Origin: Allopusillimonas ginsengisoli | GTDB taxonomy: Bacteria > Pseudomonadota > Gammaproteobacteria > Burkholderiales > Burkholderiaceae_B | Length of the DNA: 64,000 nt | Direction of reading: 5' to 3' | Assembly: GCF_004153455.1 (NCBI RefSeq) | Contig: NZ_SDQE01000001.1 | Coordinates: forward strand, 496,001-560,000 | Shown: positions 15,555-24,087 of the stretch, piece after piece | How the letters are laid out: every line of letters starts with the position of its first letter | Numbering within the stretch: the first letter of the stretch is position 1 | The notes under the pieces: generated by a model | Database searches by the model: none | Seen by the model: the letters and a program-made list of their open reading frames with translations, nothing else | Told to the model about the DNA's origin: nothing | Position numbers and translations under genes: made by a program

Positions 15555-17213
15555 ATGATGTCCGAAACAGTCGACTACGTCGTGGTCGGAGCAGGCTCAG
15601 CGGGTTGCGTATTGGCCAACCGCCTCAGCGAGAACGGCAAATACTCCGTCTGCCTGCTGGAAGCGGGCCCCGCAGACAAGAATATATGGATACATATTCC
15701 GATCGGCTACGGCAAGACGATGTTCAATCCGAAACTGAACTGGGGGTTTTATACCGACCCCGATCCTCATATGCTGAACCGCAGGATCTACTGGCCTCGC
15801 GGAAAAACGCTGGGCGGCTGCAGCTCGATCAACGGGCTGATCTATGTACGAGGGCAAAAACAGGATTATGACCACTGGGGCGAACTGGGGAATAGAGGTT
15901 GGAGCTGGGAAGAGTGCCTGCCCTATTTCCGCAAGCTGGAGAGCAACGACCTGGGGCCTGGGCCCACCCGAGGCACCCAAGGTCCACTCCATGCCACATC
16001 GATCAAGACACGACATGAACTGGTTGAAGCATTCATAGCGTCTGCCGTCAACAATGGTGTTCCTCGCGTATCGGATTTCAACAGCGGCGATCAGGAAGGC
16101 GCTGGCTATTATCAATTGACTACCCATCGCGGTAAGCGCTGCTCTACGGCGGTTGCATATCTGAATCCCGCGCGCAGCCGCGCCAACCTGCGCATCGAAA
16201 CCCAAGCACAGGCCACCCGCATTCTCATGGAAGGCAAGCGCGCCACAGGTATCGAATACAAAAAAGGCGGTCAACTACGCCGCATTCTGGCGCGTCGCGA
16301 AGTCGTGCTCAGCGCAGGCGCGCTCCAGTCTCCGCAACTGCTGCAACTGTCGGGTATCGGCCCGTCATCGCTATTGCGCGAGTTTGGTATTCCTGTTGTG
16401 CAGGATATGCCCGGCGTTGGCGAAAACCTGCAGGATCATCTGCAACTGCGGCTGATTTACGAAGTCAGCAAGCCTATCACCAACAATGACCAACTGCGCT
16501 CAATATGGGGCAAGGCAAAGATGGGCCTGCAATGGGCACTGTTCCGTGGCGGCCCGCTGGCCATCGGCATCAATCAGGGGGCGATTTTCTGCCGTGCCTT
16601 GCCCGATGAATCACCCACGCCCGATATCCAGTTTCACTTTGGCACCCTGTCGGCGGATCTTGCCGGTGGGCAGGTTCACGACTTTTCGGGATGCACCTAT
16701 TCAGTATGCCAACTGCGTCCGGAATCGCGAGGCTATGTGCGCATCAAATCCACGGACCCTTTCGAGGCACCGTCGATGCAGCCGAACTATCTTTCCACCG
16801 ATCTGGATCAGCGCACAGCCATCGCGAGCGTGAGGTTTGCGCGACGTATCGCAGATACTGAACCCATGAAAAGCCTGATGAAGCGCGAATTCCGTCCTGG
16901 CAACGATGTACGCACGGATGATGAGATTCTGCATTTCTGCCGCGAATATGGCGCCACGATTTTCCATCCCACCGGTACGGCAAAAATGGGCGTGTCCTCT
17001 GATCCGTACGCGGTCGTGGATGAAAGGTTGCGTGTTCATGGTATTGAGGGCTTACGCATTGTCGACGCCTCCATCATGCCCACACTGGTCTCCGGCAACA
17101 CCAACGTGCCTATCGTGATGGTGGCTGAGCGCGCATCGGAGTTCATGCTCGAAGACGCGCAAAAACAGACGGTTCAGACGATCCGTACACAGCCTTCCCG
17201 CCTCGCGGCATAA
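15555..17213 (+). CDS. GMC-family FAD oxidoreductase (choline dehydrogenase-like)
   Basis: The 552-residue product has the FAD-binding G-x-G-x2-G fold at the N terminus (DYVVVGAGSAGCVLANRL), the GMC signature 1 (PRGKTLGGCSSINGLIYVRG), signature 2 (SAGALQSPQLLQLSGIG), and the C-terminal active-site pair HPTGTAKMG (His about 471) and SGNTNVPIVM. It oxidises an alcohol to an aldehyde, passing electrons from FAD to an acceptor. The substrate is unknown; choline-like annotation is generic. ATG 15555 is chosen with AAGGGTGAG upstream; ATG 15558 and GTG 15549 are alternatives. The following MFS gene may import the substrate, and the divergent IclR gene probably regulates both. Confidence 0.9.
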   Translation: MMSETVDYVVVGAGSAGCVLANRLSENGKYSVCLLEAGPADKNIWIHIPIGYGKTMFNPKLNWGFYTDPDPHMLNRRIYWPRGKTLGGCSSINGLIYVRGQKQDYDHWGELGNRGWSWEECLPYFRKLESNDLGPGPTRGTQGPLHATSIKTRHELVEAFIASAVNNGVPRVSDFNSGDQEGAGYYQLTTHRGKRCSTAVAYLNPARSRANLRIETQAQATRILMEGKRATGIEYKKGGQLRRILARREVVLSAGALQSPQLLQLSGIGPSSLLREFGIPVVQDMPGVGENLQDHLQLRLIYEVSKPITNNDQLRSIWGKAKMGLQWALFRGGPLAIGINQGAIFCRALPDESPTPDIQFHFGTLSADLAGGQVHDFSGCTYSVCQLRPESRGYVRIKSTDPFEAPSMQPNYLSTDLDQRTAIASVRFARRIADTEPMKSLMKREFRPGNDVRTDDEILHFCREYGATIFHPTGTAKMGVSSDPYAVVDERLRVHGIEGLRIVDASIMPTLVSGNTNVPIVMVAERASEFMLEDAQKQTVQTIRTQPSRLAA

Positions 17214-17377
17214 GCCGGCCAGCATTGGTCAGGCATCGCAGCAGGCAATCGCTCATACACGCGTAAACCACGGCACTGGTAGCGTGAAAAGGCGCAGACG
17301 AATCAGGCGTTGGCCACCTGCGCAGCAAACACACAAAAGGGCAACACAAGCCCCCTCTCAATTTCAGGAGACGCTAG

Positions 17378-18694
17378 ATGGCAGCAGATATCAAAACAGT
17401 CCGGCGGGTCGTCGTGGCATCAGTGATAGGCGCGACGATCGAATGGTACGACTTCTTTCTTTATGGTGTCGTAGCCGGGCTGGTATTCAATCAGCTGTAT
17501 TTTCCAAGCGAGGATGCGTATGTTGGCACACTGCTGGCCTATGCGACATTCGCTGTGGGCTTTGTCGCCCGCCCTCTGGGCGGGGTGATTTTCGGGCATT
17601 TTGGCGACAAGGTGGGCCGCAAGAGCATGCTGGTGCTCACCCTGACCATCATGGGCGTTTCGACCGTCGCCATCGGCTTGATTCCTTCTTACGACACGAT
17701 CGGCGTTTGGGCGCCCATCCTGCTGCTGTTGTGCCGAATTTTTCAAGGCATAGGCCTGGGCGGCGAATGGGGCGGCGCTGTGCTGATGGCTTATGAATAT
17801 GCACCGCCCGAAAAGCGCGGATTTTTTGCCTCATGGCCGCAGGTCGGCCTCGCAACGGGCTTGTGCCTTGCGTCCGGAGTCGTCGCGCTGCTGTCAGCCA
17901 CGCTGACCGATGAACAGTTCCTGGCCTGGGGCTGGCGCGTCGCCTTTCTGCTCTCTGCGCTGCTGGTGTTCGTGGGCATGTATATCCGGCTGACGATCAA
18001 GGAAAGCCCGGAGTTCGAAAAGGTCAAGGAGCGCAATGCCGAGAGCAAGATTCCTTTCGTCGATATGATGAAGCGCTACCCCGGCAACATCCTCAAGGGG
18101 ATGGGAGCACGGTACATCGACGGCGTGTTCTTCAATATATTCGGCGTATTCATCATTAGCTATCTGACAACCAGCCTTGATCTCACTCGCACCGAAGCGC
18201 TTACGGGCGTAATGGCAGCCGCGGTCGTCATGTGCTTTTCCATTCCCTTCTTTGGCGCGTTATCCGATCGCATGGGGCGTACTCGGGTCTATTTCTGGGG
18301 ATCGCTCATCACCGGGCTGTCTGCCCTGCCCGCCTTCTGGCTGATCACCACGCACAGCGAGAACCTCATGGTGGTATGGCTGTCCATCGTGATTCCTTTC
18401 GGCATTCTATACGCATCGGTCTATGGTCCTGAGGCAGCGCTGTTCTGCGAGCTGTTCGATACGGATGTCCGCTACACCGGCATCTCTTTTGTATATCAGT
18501 TCTCGGGGATTTTTGCTTCAGGCATCACACCCATGATTGCAACGGCCTTGCTGCATGCCAATGACGGAAAACCATGGATGGTGGTTGGCTACACCATTGT
18601 TGTCGGGATCATCTCAGCCGTGAGCGCGGCCATGATGAACAACGCCAGGATAAGCCAGGCCAGAACCCCGGCATTCAACCAATCTTCAGCATAG
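17378..18694 (+). CDS. MFS metabolite:H+ symporter (MHS family)
   Basis: This 438-residue transporter has twelve predicted membrane segments. The MHS-type signature is visible: ATIEWYDFFLYG in the first segment, RPLGGVIFGHFGDKVGRK in loop 2-3, and GLGGEWGGAVLM in segment 4. Relatives (ShiA, KgtP, ProP) import organic acids or osmolytes with protons. CAGGAGAC lies about eight bases upstream of the ATG. The 165-bp gap after the oxidoreductase contains no obvious terminator, so co-transcription is plausible and the substrate is likely the one oxidised by that enzyme. Confidence 0.88.
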   Translation: MAADIKTVRRVVVASVIGATIEWYDFFLYGVVAGLVFNQLYFPSEDAYVGTLLAYATFAVGFVARPLGGVIFGHFGDKVGRKSMLVLTLTIMGVSTVAIGLIPSYDTIGVWAPILLLLCRIFQGIGLGGEWGGAVLMAYEYAPPEKRGFFASWPQVGLATGLCLASGVVALLSATLTDEQFLAWGWRVAFLLSALLVFVGMYIRLTIKESPEFEKVKERNAESKIPFVDMMKRYPGNILKGMGARYIDGVFFNIFGVFIISYLTTSLDLTRTEALTGVMAAAVVMCFSIPFFGALSDRMGRTRVYFWGSLITGLSALPAFWLITTHSENLMVVWLSIVIPFGILYASVYGPEAALFCELFDTDVRYTGISFVYQFSGIFASGITPMIATALLHANDGKPWMVVGYTIVVGIISAVSAAMMNNARISQARTPAFNQSSA

Positions 18695-18844
18695 TTACCA
18701 TGTGCATCGGGCGCGTCGGCTGGCCCGCCGCAAGCCCGCGCCAATCCTGATGTCAGCTTGTTTTCATGTATCGATTGTTTACGATAAGCGGGGTTGCCAC
18801 CCCCGCGCGTACATGAACTATTCTGTGCCCATACGCTCTGAATT

Positions 18845-18875
18845 GGCAAGGCAGCGATTCTTGCGCTGCCTTGCC
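18845..18875 (+). other. Perfect 12-bp hairpin in the leader of the small secreted protein
   Basis: GGCAAGGCAGCG (18845-18856) pairs perfectly with CGCTGCCTTGCC (18864-18875) across a 7-base loop. It lies 43 bases upstream of the ATG at 18919. No T-run follows, so it is not a standard terminator; mRNA stabilisation or a protein-binding leader are options. Confidence 0.7.
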
Positions 18876-18918
18876 CAAAGGCATAAGCCTTGGCGTCATT
18901 TTTCTGGAGCGTAAATCC

Positions 18919-19125
18919 ATGAACTCTTCTTCACGTATCGCACTCGTATTGTCGACATCCGCGCTCGCCTTCGGCCTTGCGAACGCCTCAGTTGCCCATA
19001 CATCCTCACCTTCGCATGCCCAAACTCAAAAGGCATCGCAGGCAAAAACACATGCGGGCGAAAACCATCATGCCAACAAGGCAGATCATAAAGCGATGAA
19101 GAAAGCCCGGGTCATGCACAGCTAA
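18919..19125 (+). CDS. Small secreted histidine-rich protein
   Basis: The 68-residue product has a clear signal peptide (MNSSSRIALVLSTSALAFGL, cleavage expected around ANASVA-HT). The mature region is about 42 residues, rich in His, Lys and Ala (for example HAGENHHANKADHKAMKKA), with no cysteines. Such small basic His-rich periplasmic proteins may bind metal ions or stay unfolded until bound to a partner; no function is known to me. TCTGGAGC precedes the ATG. The TAA overlaps the stop of the converging livF-type gene. Confidence 0.72.
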   Translation: MNSSSRIALVLSTSALAFGLANASVAHTSSPSHAQTQKASQAKTHAGENHHANKADHKAMKKARVMHS

Positions 19126-19850
19126 TCAACCGCATCTTCACTCCATTTTTCCGCGCTGGCGCCAGCCAGCGCCCGCACCCGCTCTTCATCCTGGCCGAAC
19201 TCCGCGGCCGCGCCTTCGTACACAATCCGGCCATCATCGAGCACGTATGCCCGGTCGGCAATTTCAACGGCGGCACGCACGTTCTGCTCGATCAGCAAAA
19301 CAGAGGTTCCTTCGTCGCGTGTCGCCTTGACGACACGAAACACTTCTTGCACCACCAGCGGCGCCAGCCCCTGCGACGGTTCATCCAATAACAGCAGACG
19401 TGGATTCAGGAGCAACGTCCGGGCAATGGCCAGCATTTCCTGCTCGCCGCCAGACAGCTGCCGGCCTTTGTTGTTCCTGCGTTCAGCCAGTCGCGGAAAA
19501 AGCTGATAAATGCGAGGCATGGTCCAGGGCCCAGGACGTTCCACTGGAACCTTCAGGTTTTCATCCACGGTAAGGTTGGCGAATATCCGCCTGCCCTCCG
19601 GCACAAACCCTGTCCCCAGGGCGGCGATGCGATACGGCGGCCAGTGGGTCGTTTGCTCGCCCAGGATGGTGATGGCGCCACTGCGTGCCGGCGTCAACCC
19701 AATAATGCTGCGCAGCGTGGTGGATTTTCCCGCGCCGTTGCGACCCAGCAAGGTCACGAGTTCGCCTTCGCCAACGTAAAGACTGACGCCATCCAGAATG
19801 TGGCTTTTGCCGTAATAAGTGTGGATGTCCCTGACCTCAAGTGCATTCAT
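19122..19850 (-). CDS. livF: HAAT-family ABC importer ATPase, LivF type
   Basis: The 242-residue ATPase has Walker A GRNGAGKSTT (about residues 36-45), the ABC signature LSGGEQEML, Walker B LLLLDEPSQGLAP, and the H-loop region LLIEQN with the LivF-typical EQN. It pairs with the LivG-type subunit to power import of amino acids or related amides. Its ATG overlaps the livG-type stop by four bases. It is the last gene of the leftward operon (binding protein, livH, livM, livG, livF types). Confidence 0.88.
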   Translation of the reverse strand: MNALEVRDIHTYYGKSHILDGVSLYVGEGELVTLLGRNGAGKSTTLRSIIGLTPARSGAITILGEQTTHWPPYRIAALGTGFVPEGRRIFANLTVDENLKVPVERPGPWTMPRIYQLFPRLAERRNNKGRQLSGGEQEMLAIARTLLLNPRLLLLDEPSQGLAPLVVQEVFRVVKATRDEGTSVLLIEQNVRAAVEIADRAYVLDDGRIVYEGAAAEFGQDEERVRALAGASAEKWSEDAVD

Positions 19851-20596
19851 GCTGCCTGCCCCAGATAGGCGATTTGAACGGTTTCGCTTGCGGCGATGTC
19901 ATCCGGCGCACCCTCTTCAAGTACGCGGCCCTCCGCCAGAACGGTAATGCGATCCGCAAGATTGAAGATCACCCGCATGTCATGTTCGACCAGTACGATG
20001 GTGAGCTCCTGCTCGCGATGCAGGCGCCGAATCAACATCGCCGTGCTATAGGTTTCGCGGCTGCCCATGCCTGCCGTAGGCTCGTCCAGCAACAGCAAGC
20101 GTGGCTCCAGGGCGAGCGTCATCATGATTTCGGTGGCTCGCTGATCGCCGTGTGACAACTCGCCCGTCAATCTGTGGGCATTGGCTTTCAGCCCGCCCAA
20201 TTCCAGGAGTTCATCTACGCGGTCGCGGACACGCCTTTCATCGGCTGCACGCATCCATGGCCGCAATCGCAACCCCAGCGCCAGCTCTACCGGCGTACGC
20301 AGGTTCTGCCTGACGGACAGCTCCGGGAATATTTCGGTAACCTGAAAGGTACGGGCCATGCCCAACGCAACGCGCTGGTGCGGCGGCATTAGCGTAATAT
20401 CCTTGCCGTCCAGGACGATATGCCCGGCCGTGGGCCGGAAGAAACCGCTGATCAGATTGAAGAACGTCGTCTTGCCAGCGCCATTGGGGCCGATCAAGGC
20501 GCGCAGTTCGCCTTTTTCAACAGACAGCGACACATTATCGACCGCAACCAGGTTGCCGAATTTCTGCGTCACGTTGCGCACTTCGAGCAAACTCAT
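19847..20596 (-). CDS. livG: HAAT-family ABC importer ATPase, LivG type
   Basis: The 249-residue ATPase has Walker A GPNGAGKTTFF, Walker B LLLLDEPTAGMGS and the LivG-typical LVEHDM H-loop. In place of the canonical LSGGQ signature it reads LSHGDQ, as in many LivG and UrtD proteins. I start at ATG 20596, which overlaps the livM-type stop by four bases; a longer frame to 20809 lies inside livM and is not family-like. Confidence 0.88.
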   Translation of the reverse strand: MSLLEVRNVTQKFGNLVAVDNVSLSVEKGELRALIGPNGAGKTTFFNLISGFFRPTAGHIVLDGKDITLMPPHQRVALGMARTFQVTEIFPELSVRQNLRTPVELALGLRLRPWMRAADERRVRDRVDELLELGGLKANAHRLTGELSHGDQRATEIMMTLALEPRLLLLDEPTAGMGSRETYSTAMLIRRLHREQELTIVLVEHDMRVIFNLADRITVLAEGRVLEEGAPDDIAASETVQIAYLGQAA

Positions 20597-21543
20597 GACA
20601 GCCTCCGGCGGATAATGCCGAGTACGCCGCGCGGAAAGAACAGCACAATCAGCACAAAGAAGATGCCAATGAAGAACATCCAGTTCTGCGTGTAGCTGGA
20701 TACGTAATCCTGCAACACAACGAATATCGCAGCGCCAATCAACGGCCCCCAGAATGATCGCATGCCACCCACGACGGCCATGATCACAAAATTGCCCGAC
20801 AGCGTCCAATGCAGCGACCGGGGATCGACAAAATTGTTGAGCAGGGCATACAAGGTGCCGGCCAGGCTGGCAAAGACCGCCGAAATGACGAACGCGATCA
20901 GTATGTGCCGCTCCACCGGAATGCCCAGGAACCGGGCGCGCCGTTCATTTTCACGTATGGCAAGCAGCGTGCGGCCGAACGGCGACCGCAGTATCAACGC
21001 CATGATGCCAACCGACACCGCGAACAGGAAAAGCACCAGGTAGTAATAGGTATTGCCGTTGGAGGATATATCGACCTGGGTAAAGCCAAGATCTATCGGC
21101 ATGCGCCGCCACCCGTTCAGCCCATCGTCGCCACCCGTCACGGTATTCCATCTGAAGGCAATGAAATAAAACATTTGTCCAAAGGCGATGGTGACCATGG
21201 CGAAGTAGATGCCACGCAACTTGACGATCAGCGCGCCAACAATCGCAGCAGCGATGGCGCCCACGAGCACACCCACCAGAATGCCCAGCGTCGTGCTGGG
21301 GGTGATGTACTTCAGAATCATGCCCACACCGTAAGCGCCCAGGCCAAAGTAGGCGGCATGACCGAACGACAGCACGCCGGTAAAGCCCAGCAGAAAATTG
21401 ACCGACATCGCCGCCAGCCCGAGCACAAGCACACGCGTTGCCAGCCCCGTGTAGCCGCCCACGGCACTCATCCAGTACGGCATGGTCAGCAGCACGAGCC
21501 ACAGGACGATGTTCCAGAGTATTTTTGTGTTGCGCTCGCTCAC
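20593..21543 (-). CDS. livM: HAAT-family ABC importer permease, LivM type
   Basis: This 316-residue permease has about nine hydrophobic segments and the LivM signature around residues 48-75 (NFLLGFTGVLSFGHAAYFGL), followed by the conserved cytoplasmic coupling region (RENERRARFLGIPVE). It forms the membrane channel with the LivH-type partner. Four-base overlaps at both ends show tight operon packing and translational coupling. Confidence 0.88.
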   Translation of the reverse strand: MSERNTKILWNIVLWLVLLTMPYWMSAVGGYTGLATRVLVLGLAAMSVNFLLGFTGVLSFGHAAYFGLGAYGVGMILKYITPSTTLGILVGVLVGAIAAAIVGALIVKLRGIYFAMVTIAFGQMFYFIAFRWNTVTGGDDGLNGWRRMPIDLGFTQVDISSNGNTYYYLVLFLFAVSVGIMALILRSPFGRTLLAIRENERRARFLGIPVERHILIAFVISAVFASLAGTLYALLNNFVDPRSLHWTLSGNFVIMAVVGGMRSFWGPLIGAAIFVVLQDYVSSYTQNWMFFIGIFFVLIVLFFPRGVLGIIRRRLS

Positions 21544-22409
21544 AGATTCATCCCCTCTTCTCCCAGCAGCCCTCTGGGCCGCGCCAGCAGCACGATGGCC
21601 ATCATCACGTAGATGATGGCTTCCGATGCGGAGGGCACATAGACCGTTGCCAACCCCGCCGCCACGCCGATGAGCAGCCCGCCCAGCAGCGTGCCGACCA
21701 GGCTGCCCAAACCGCCGACGATGATGGCGACAAAGCTCGGCATGATGAGCGCATCGCCCATGGTCGGCTGCAGGCCCAACAGCCCCGCCGCCAGTACGCC
21801 AGCCAGCCCCGCCAGATAAATACCCAGCCCGAAGTTCAGGTTGCGCAGAATGCGAACGTTCACGCCAAGCACGGACACGGTCTCCAGATCTAACGTCCCT
21901 GCACGTATGCGGATGCCCAAGCGCGTGCGCGTGAGTATGAAGAAAAGTCCGCCAACCGCAATGGCCACCAGTACGACCATGAAGACCCGGTAGCCGGTCA
22001 GGAAAAAAAGATACGTGCTGAGCGGGCGCATCAGCCAGTCTGGTACTTTGAAAGGCAGACTTTGCGCGCCCCAGATATAGCGCAGGCCATCCTCGAAAAC
22101 ATAGGCCAGACCAAACGTGAGCAGCAGGCTGTAAAGCGGGTCTCGCCCATAAAGGCGACGTATCATCAAACGCTCGACAAGCAAGCCCAGCATGGCCGTC
22201 AGAACGGGAGCAACGATCAACGCCCCCCAGAAACCCAGGTAAGGCGCCAGCTCATACGCGATATAGGCGCCCAGCGCGAGAAAGCCGCCGTGCGCGAAAT
22301 TGATGACACTGGTCAGATTGATAATGAGAGACAACCCCAGCGCCATCAGGGCATAGAAGGCGCCGACGATCAGCCCGTTGAACACATTGAAAAGAATCAG
22401 CTCAGTCAT
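21540..22409 (-). CDS. livH: HAAT-family ABC importer permease, LivH type
   Basis: This 289-residue permease has about eight hydrophobic segments and the LivH signature GLSLIINLTSVINFAHGGF (about residues 23-41). I start at ATG 22409, with GGAGCAGGA just upstream and a family-typical N terminus (MTELILFNVFNGLIVGAFYA); a start at 22463 would add an unrelated extension. The 93-bp gap to the upstream binding-protein gene contains a small hairpin (GGCCA/TGGCC) but no T-run, so read-through is expected. Confidence 0.88.
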   Translation of the reverse strand: MTELILFNVFNGLIVGAFYALMALGLSLIINLTSVINFAHGGFLALGAYIAYELAPYLGFWGALIVAPVLTAMLGLLVERLMIRRLYGRDPLYSLLLTFGLAYVFEDGLRYIWGAQSLPFKVPDWLMRPLSTYLFFLTGYRVFMVVLVAIAVGGLFFILTRTRLGIRIRAGTLDLETVSVLGVNVRILRNLNFGLGIYLAGLAGVLAAGLLGLQPTMGDALIMPSFVAIIVGGLGSLVGTLLGGLLIGVAAGLATVYVPSASEAIIYVMMAIVLLARPRGLLGEEGMNL

Positions 22410-22502
22410 TCCTGCTCCACCATGCGCGATCGTGAGACGAGCACCGGTCACGGCCATCGCCAACTGGCCGCTTCGGTTTTACCGTCGCGGCGGTCAATGC
22501 GC

Positions 22503-23765
22503 TCAGGTCTTGGGCCAGGTCATCTTGCACCCGGACTCTTCCACAGTGCCAGCCACATCCTTGCCATGCACAATCGTGTCCACATGGAACAGATCGTCGT
22601 CTGCACTGCCCTTGGCTTGGGCATGGCCCACGTACAAAGAGCCAATCAACTGATTCTGCCCCTTTCGGTAAAAAGGCGTGTCCGGCATCAAACCGACTTC
22701 GGGCGGCAGCGCCATCCCCTGCAATGCCTGCGCCATGCTTACAGCGTCCAGCGATTTGGCCGTGTTTGCGGCCAGCGCGCATGTCCAGCCGCCTACGTAA
22801 CCAAACCAGGTCCGGGCGGTGGGTACCCGGCCCGTCTTTTTCTTGATGGCGGCGACGAACTCATCGACATGTGGCACATTGGGTTGCACGTGGTACCACT
22901 CGGCCACCCAGTCGCCAATGCGCGCTTCTGGCGGCAAGCCTTCCAATACCTCGAGTTCGGTATTGGCGCCGGCCAGATGTATGCGTTTTTCCAGCCCGAA
23001 CTGAACCGCTTGTTTAAGCGCATTGAGCAGATCATCGCCATTCATCAGAAACACGATGATGTCGGGATTGGTGGCCTGGGCCTTGATCAGATAAGAAGAA
23101 AAGTCGGTGGTGCCCAGCGGGATCAGATCCTCGCCCAGCTTGTTGCCATCGTATTGCTTGAGATTGGCGTCGTAGCCGTCCTGCAGGGTATGGCCAAACG
23201 CATAGTCCGAGGTCAGAAAGTACATTTTCTTCCCGTACTTTTCCATCAAGGTCTTGGCGATAGCGTTGGTCAGCATGCGGGTGGTATTGCAAACGCGGAA
23301 CACATTCCAGTGGCAACTGGCGCCCGTCACTGCGTCCGTGTGACCGCCCGGCACGACATGCAATACACCTTTCTCGTAGCTTACTTCCGCCATGGCCAAT
23401 GACAGCGCCGAGTTCACGTTGCCCAGCAGAAAATTGACCTTATCCCGATCGATGAGCTTGCGCGCTTTCTGGACTGCGGTACCCGCGTCTCCGCTGGTGG
23501 AATCTTCTATCAGCAGCTCGGCGGGCCTGCCCAGTATGCCGCCCTTGGCGTTGATCTGCTCAACCGCCAGCTGGCAGCCGCTCAACTCATTCTTTCCCGT
23601 GGCGGCATACGTGCCCGTCAACGGATTGTCCAGCCCGAGCCGGACAGGTTGCTCGCCGCGCGCCTGAATCATTAAGGGAGGAACCAACTGCGCCAGCCCT
23701 GTTGCTGCCGCTAACTGCAGCACAGCTCGCCGGCTGATCGCAGATGACTTATGCTTTTGCTCCAT
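22503..23765 (-). CDS. HAAT-family periplasmic binding protein with Tat-type signal
   Basis: The 420-residue product belongs to the Peripl_BP_6/HAAT binding proteins (VRLGLDNPLTGTYAATGKNE at the start of the mature fold). The N terminus carries a twin-arginine-type signal, SAISRRAVLQLAAATGLAQL, so export folded through Tat is likely. The mature domain has the two-lobed pattern, with EVLEGLPPEARIGDW and a C-terminal YVGHAQAKGS strand. It feeds ligand to the livHMGF-type genes downstream. The ligand is not identifiable; relatives bind branched-chain amino acids, urea, short amides or aromatic acids. I use ATG 23765; upstream methionines give an unrelated extension. Confidence 0.88.
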   Translation of the reverse strand: MEQKHKSSAISRRAVLQLAAATGLAQLVPPLMIQARGEQPVRLGLDNPLTGTYAATGKNELSGCQLAVEQINAKGGILGRPAELLIEDSTSGDAGTAVQKARKLIDRDKVNFLLGNVNSALSLAMAEVSYEKGVLHVVPGGHTDAVTGASCHWNVFRVCNTTRMLTNAIAKTLMEKYGKKMYFLTSDYAFGHTLQDGYDANLKQYDGNKLGEDLIPLGTTDFSSYLIKAQATNPDIIVFLMNGDDLLNALKQAVQFGLEKRIHLAGANTELEVLEGLPPEARIGDWVAEWYHVQPNVPHVDEFVAAIKKKTGRVPTARTWFGYVGGWTCALAANTAKSLDAVSMAQALQGMALPPEVGLMPDTPFYRKGQNQLIGSLYVGHAQAKGSADDDLFHVDTIVHGKDVAGTVEESGCKMTWPKT

Positions 23766-24087
23766 GGGGATGCCTCCTCTAAGCGGCCATTGCGCATGGC
23801 TATCCCCGCAATCGTCACGCTTGCCAGCCGCGCTGTTCGCCCTTTCGAAAGGCTGTTTTTCCGGTGCCGTCGATGGCATCGTGGCGTTGGTGCTGGCTGG
23901 TACGAATGTGGAGAAGTGCCCGCAGGCCCAAGTCTGCGATCCCCTTTTTTTAATGTGCGCCCGCGCCCGAAAACTGTCAACAGTTTTTTACAATTGGCCT
24001 GACCAGCCTGTGAAAACCACGATATTTCGCCCTGGCGACTATGAGGTATGCTTCGGCCATATATGCTTATATTCATGATGGATAACA
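23766..24087. other. 322-bp divergent promoter region between two ABC importer operons
   Basis: The region must hold the leftward promoter of the HAAT importer and the rightward promoter of the importer starting at 24088. I see no coding frame with a ribosome binding site. The right part (about 23940-24080) is A+T-richer, with TTTTTTTAATG near 23947 and a palindromic ATATGCTTATAT near 24060. No regulator gene is adjacent, so control is unknown. Confidence 0.5.

Noticed and set aside
22062-23402. Long open frame antisense to the livH-type and binding-protein genes (446 codons)
   Set aside because: It follows the codon bias of the opposite strand, its translation is His/Gln/Arg-rich without family features, and the genes beneath it are certain.
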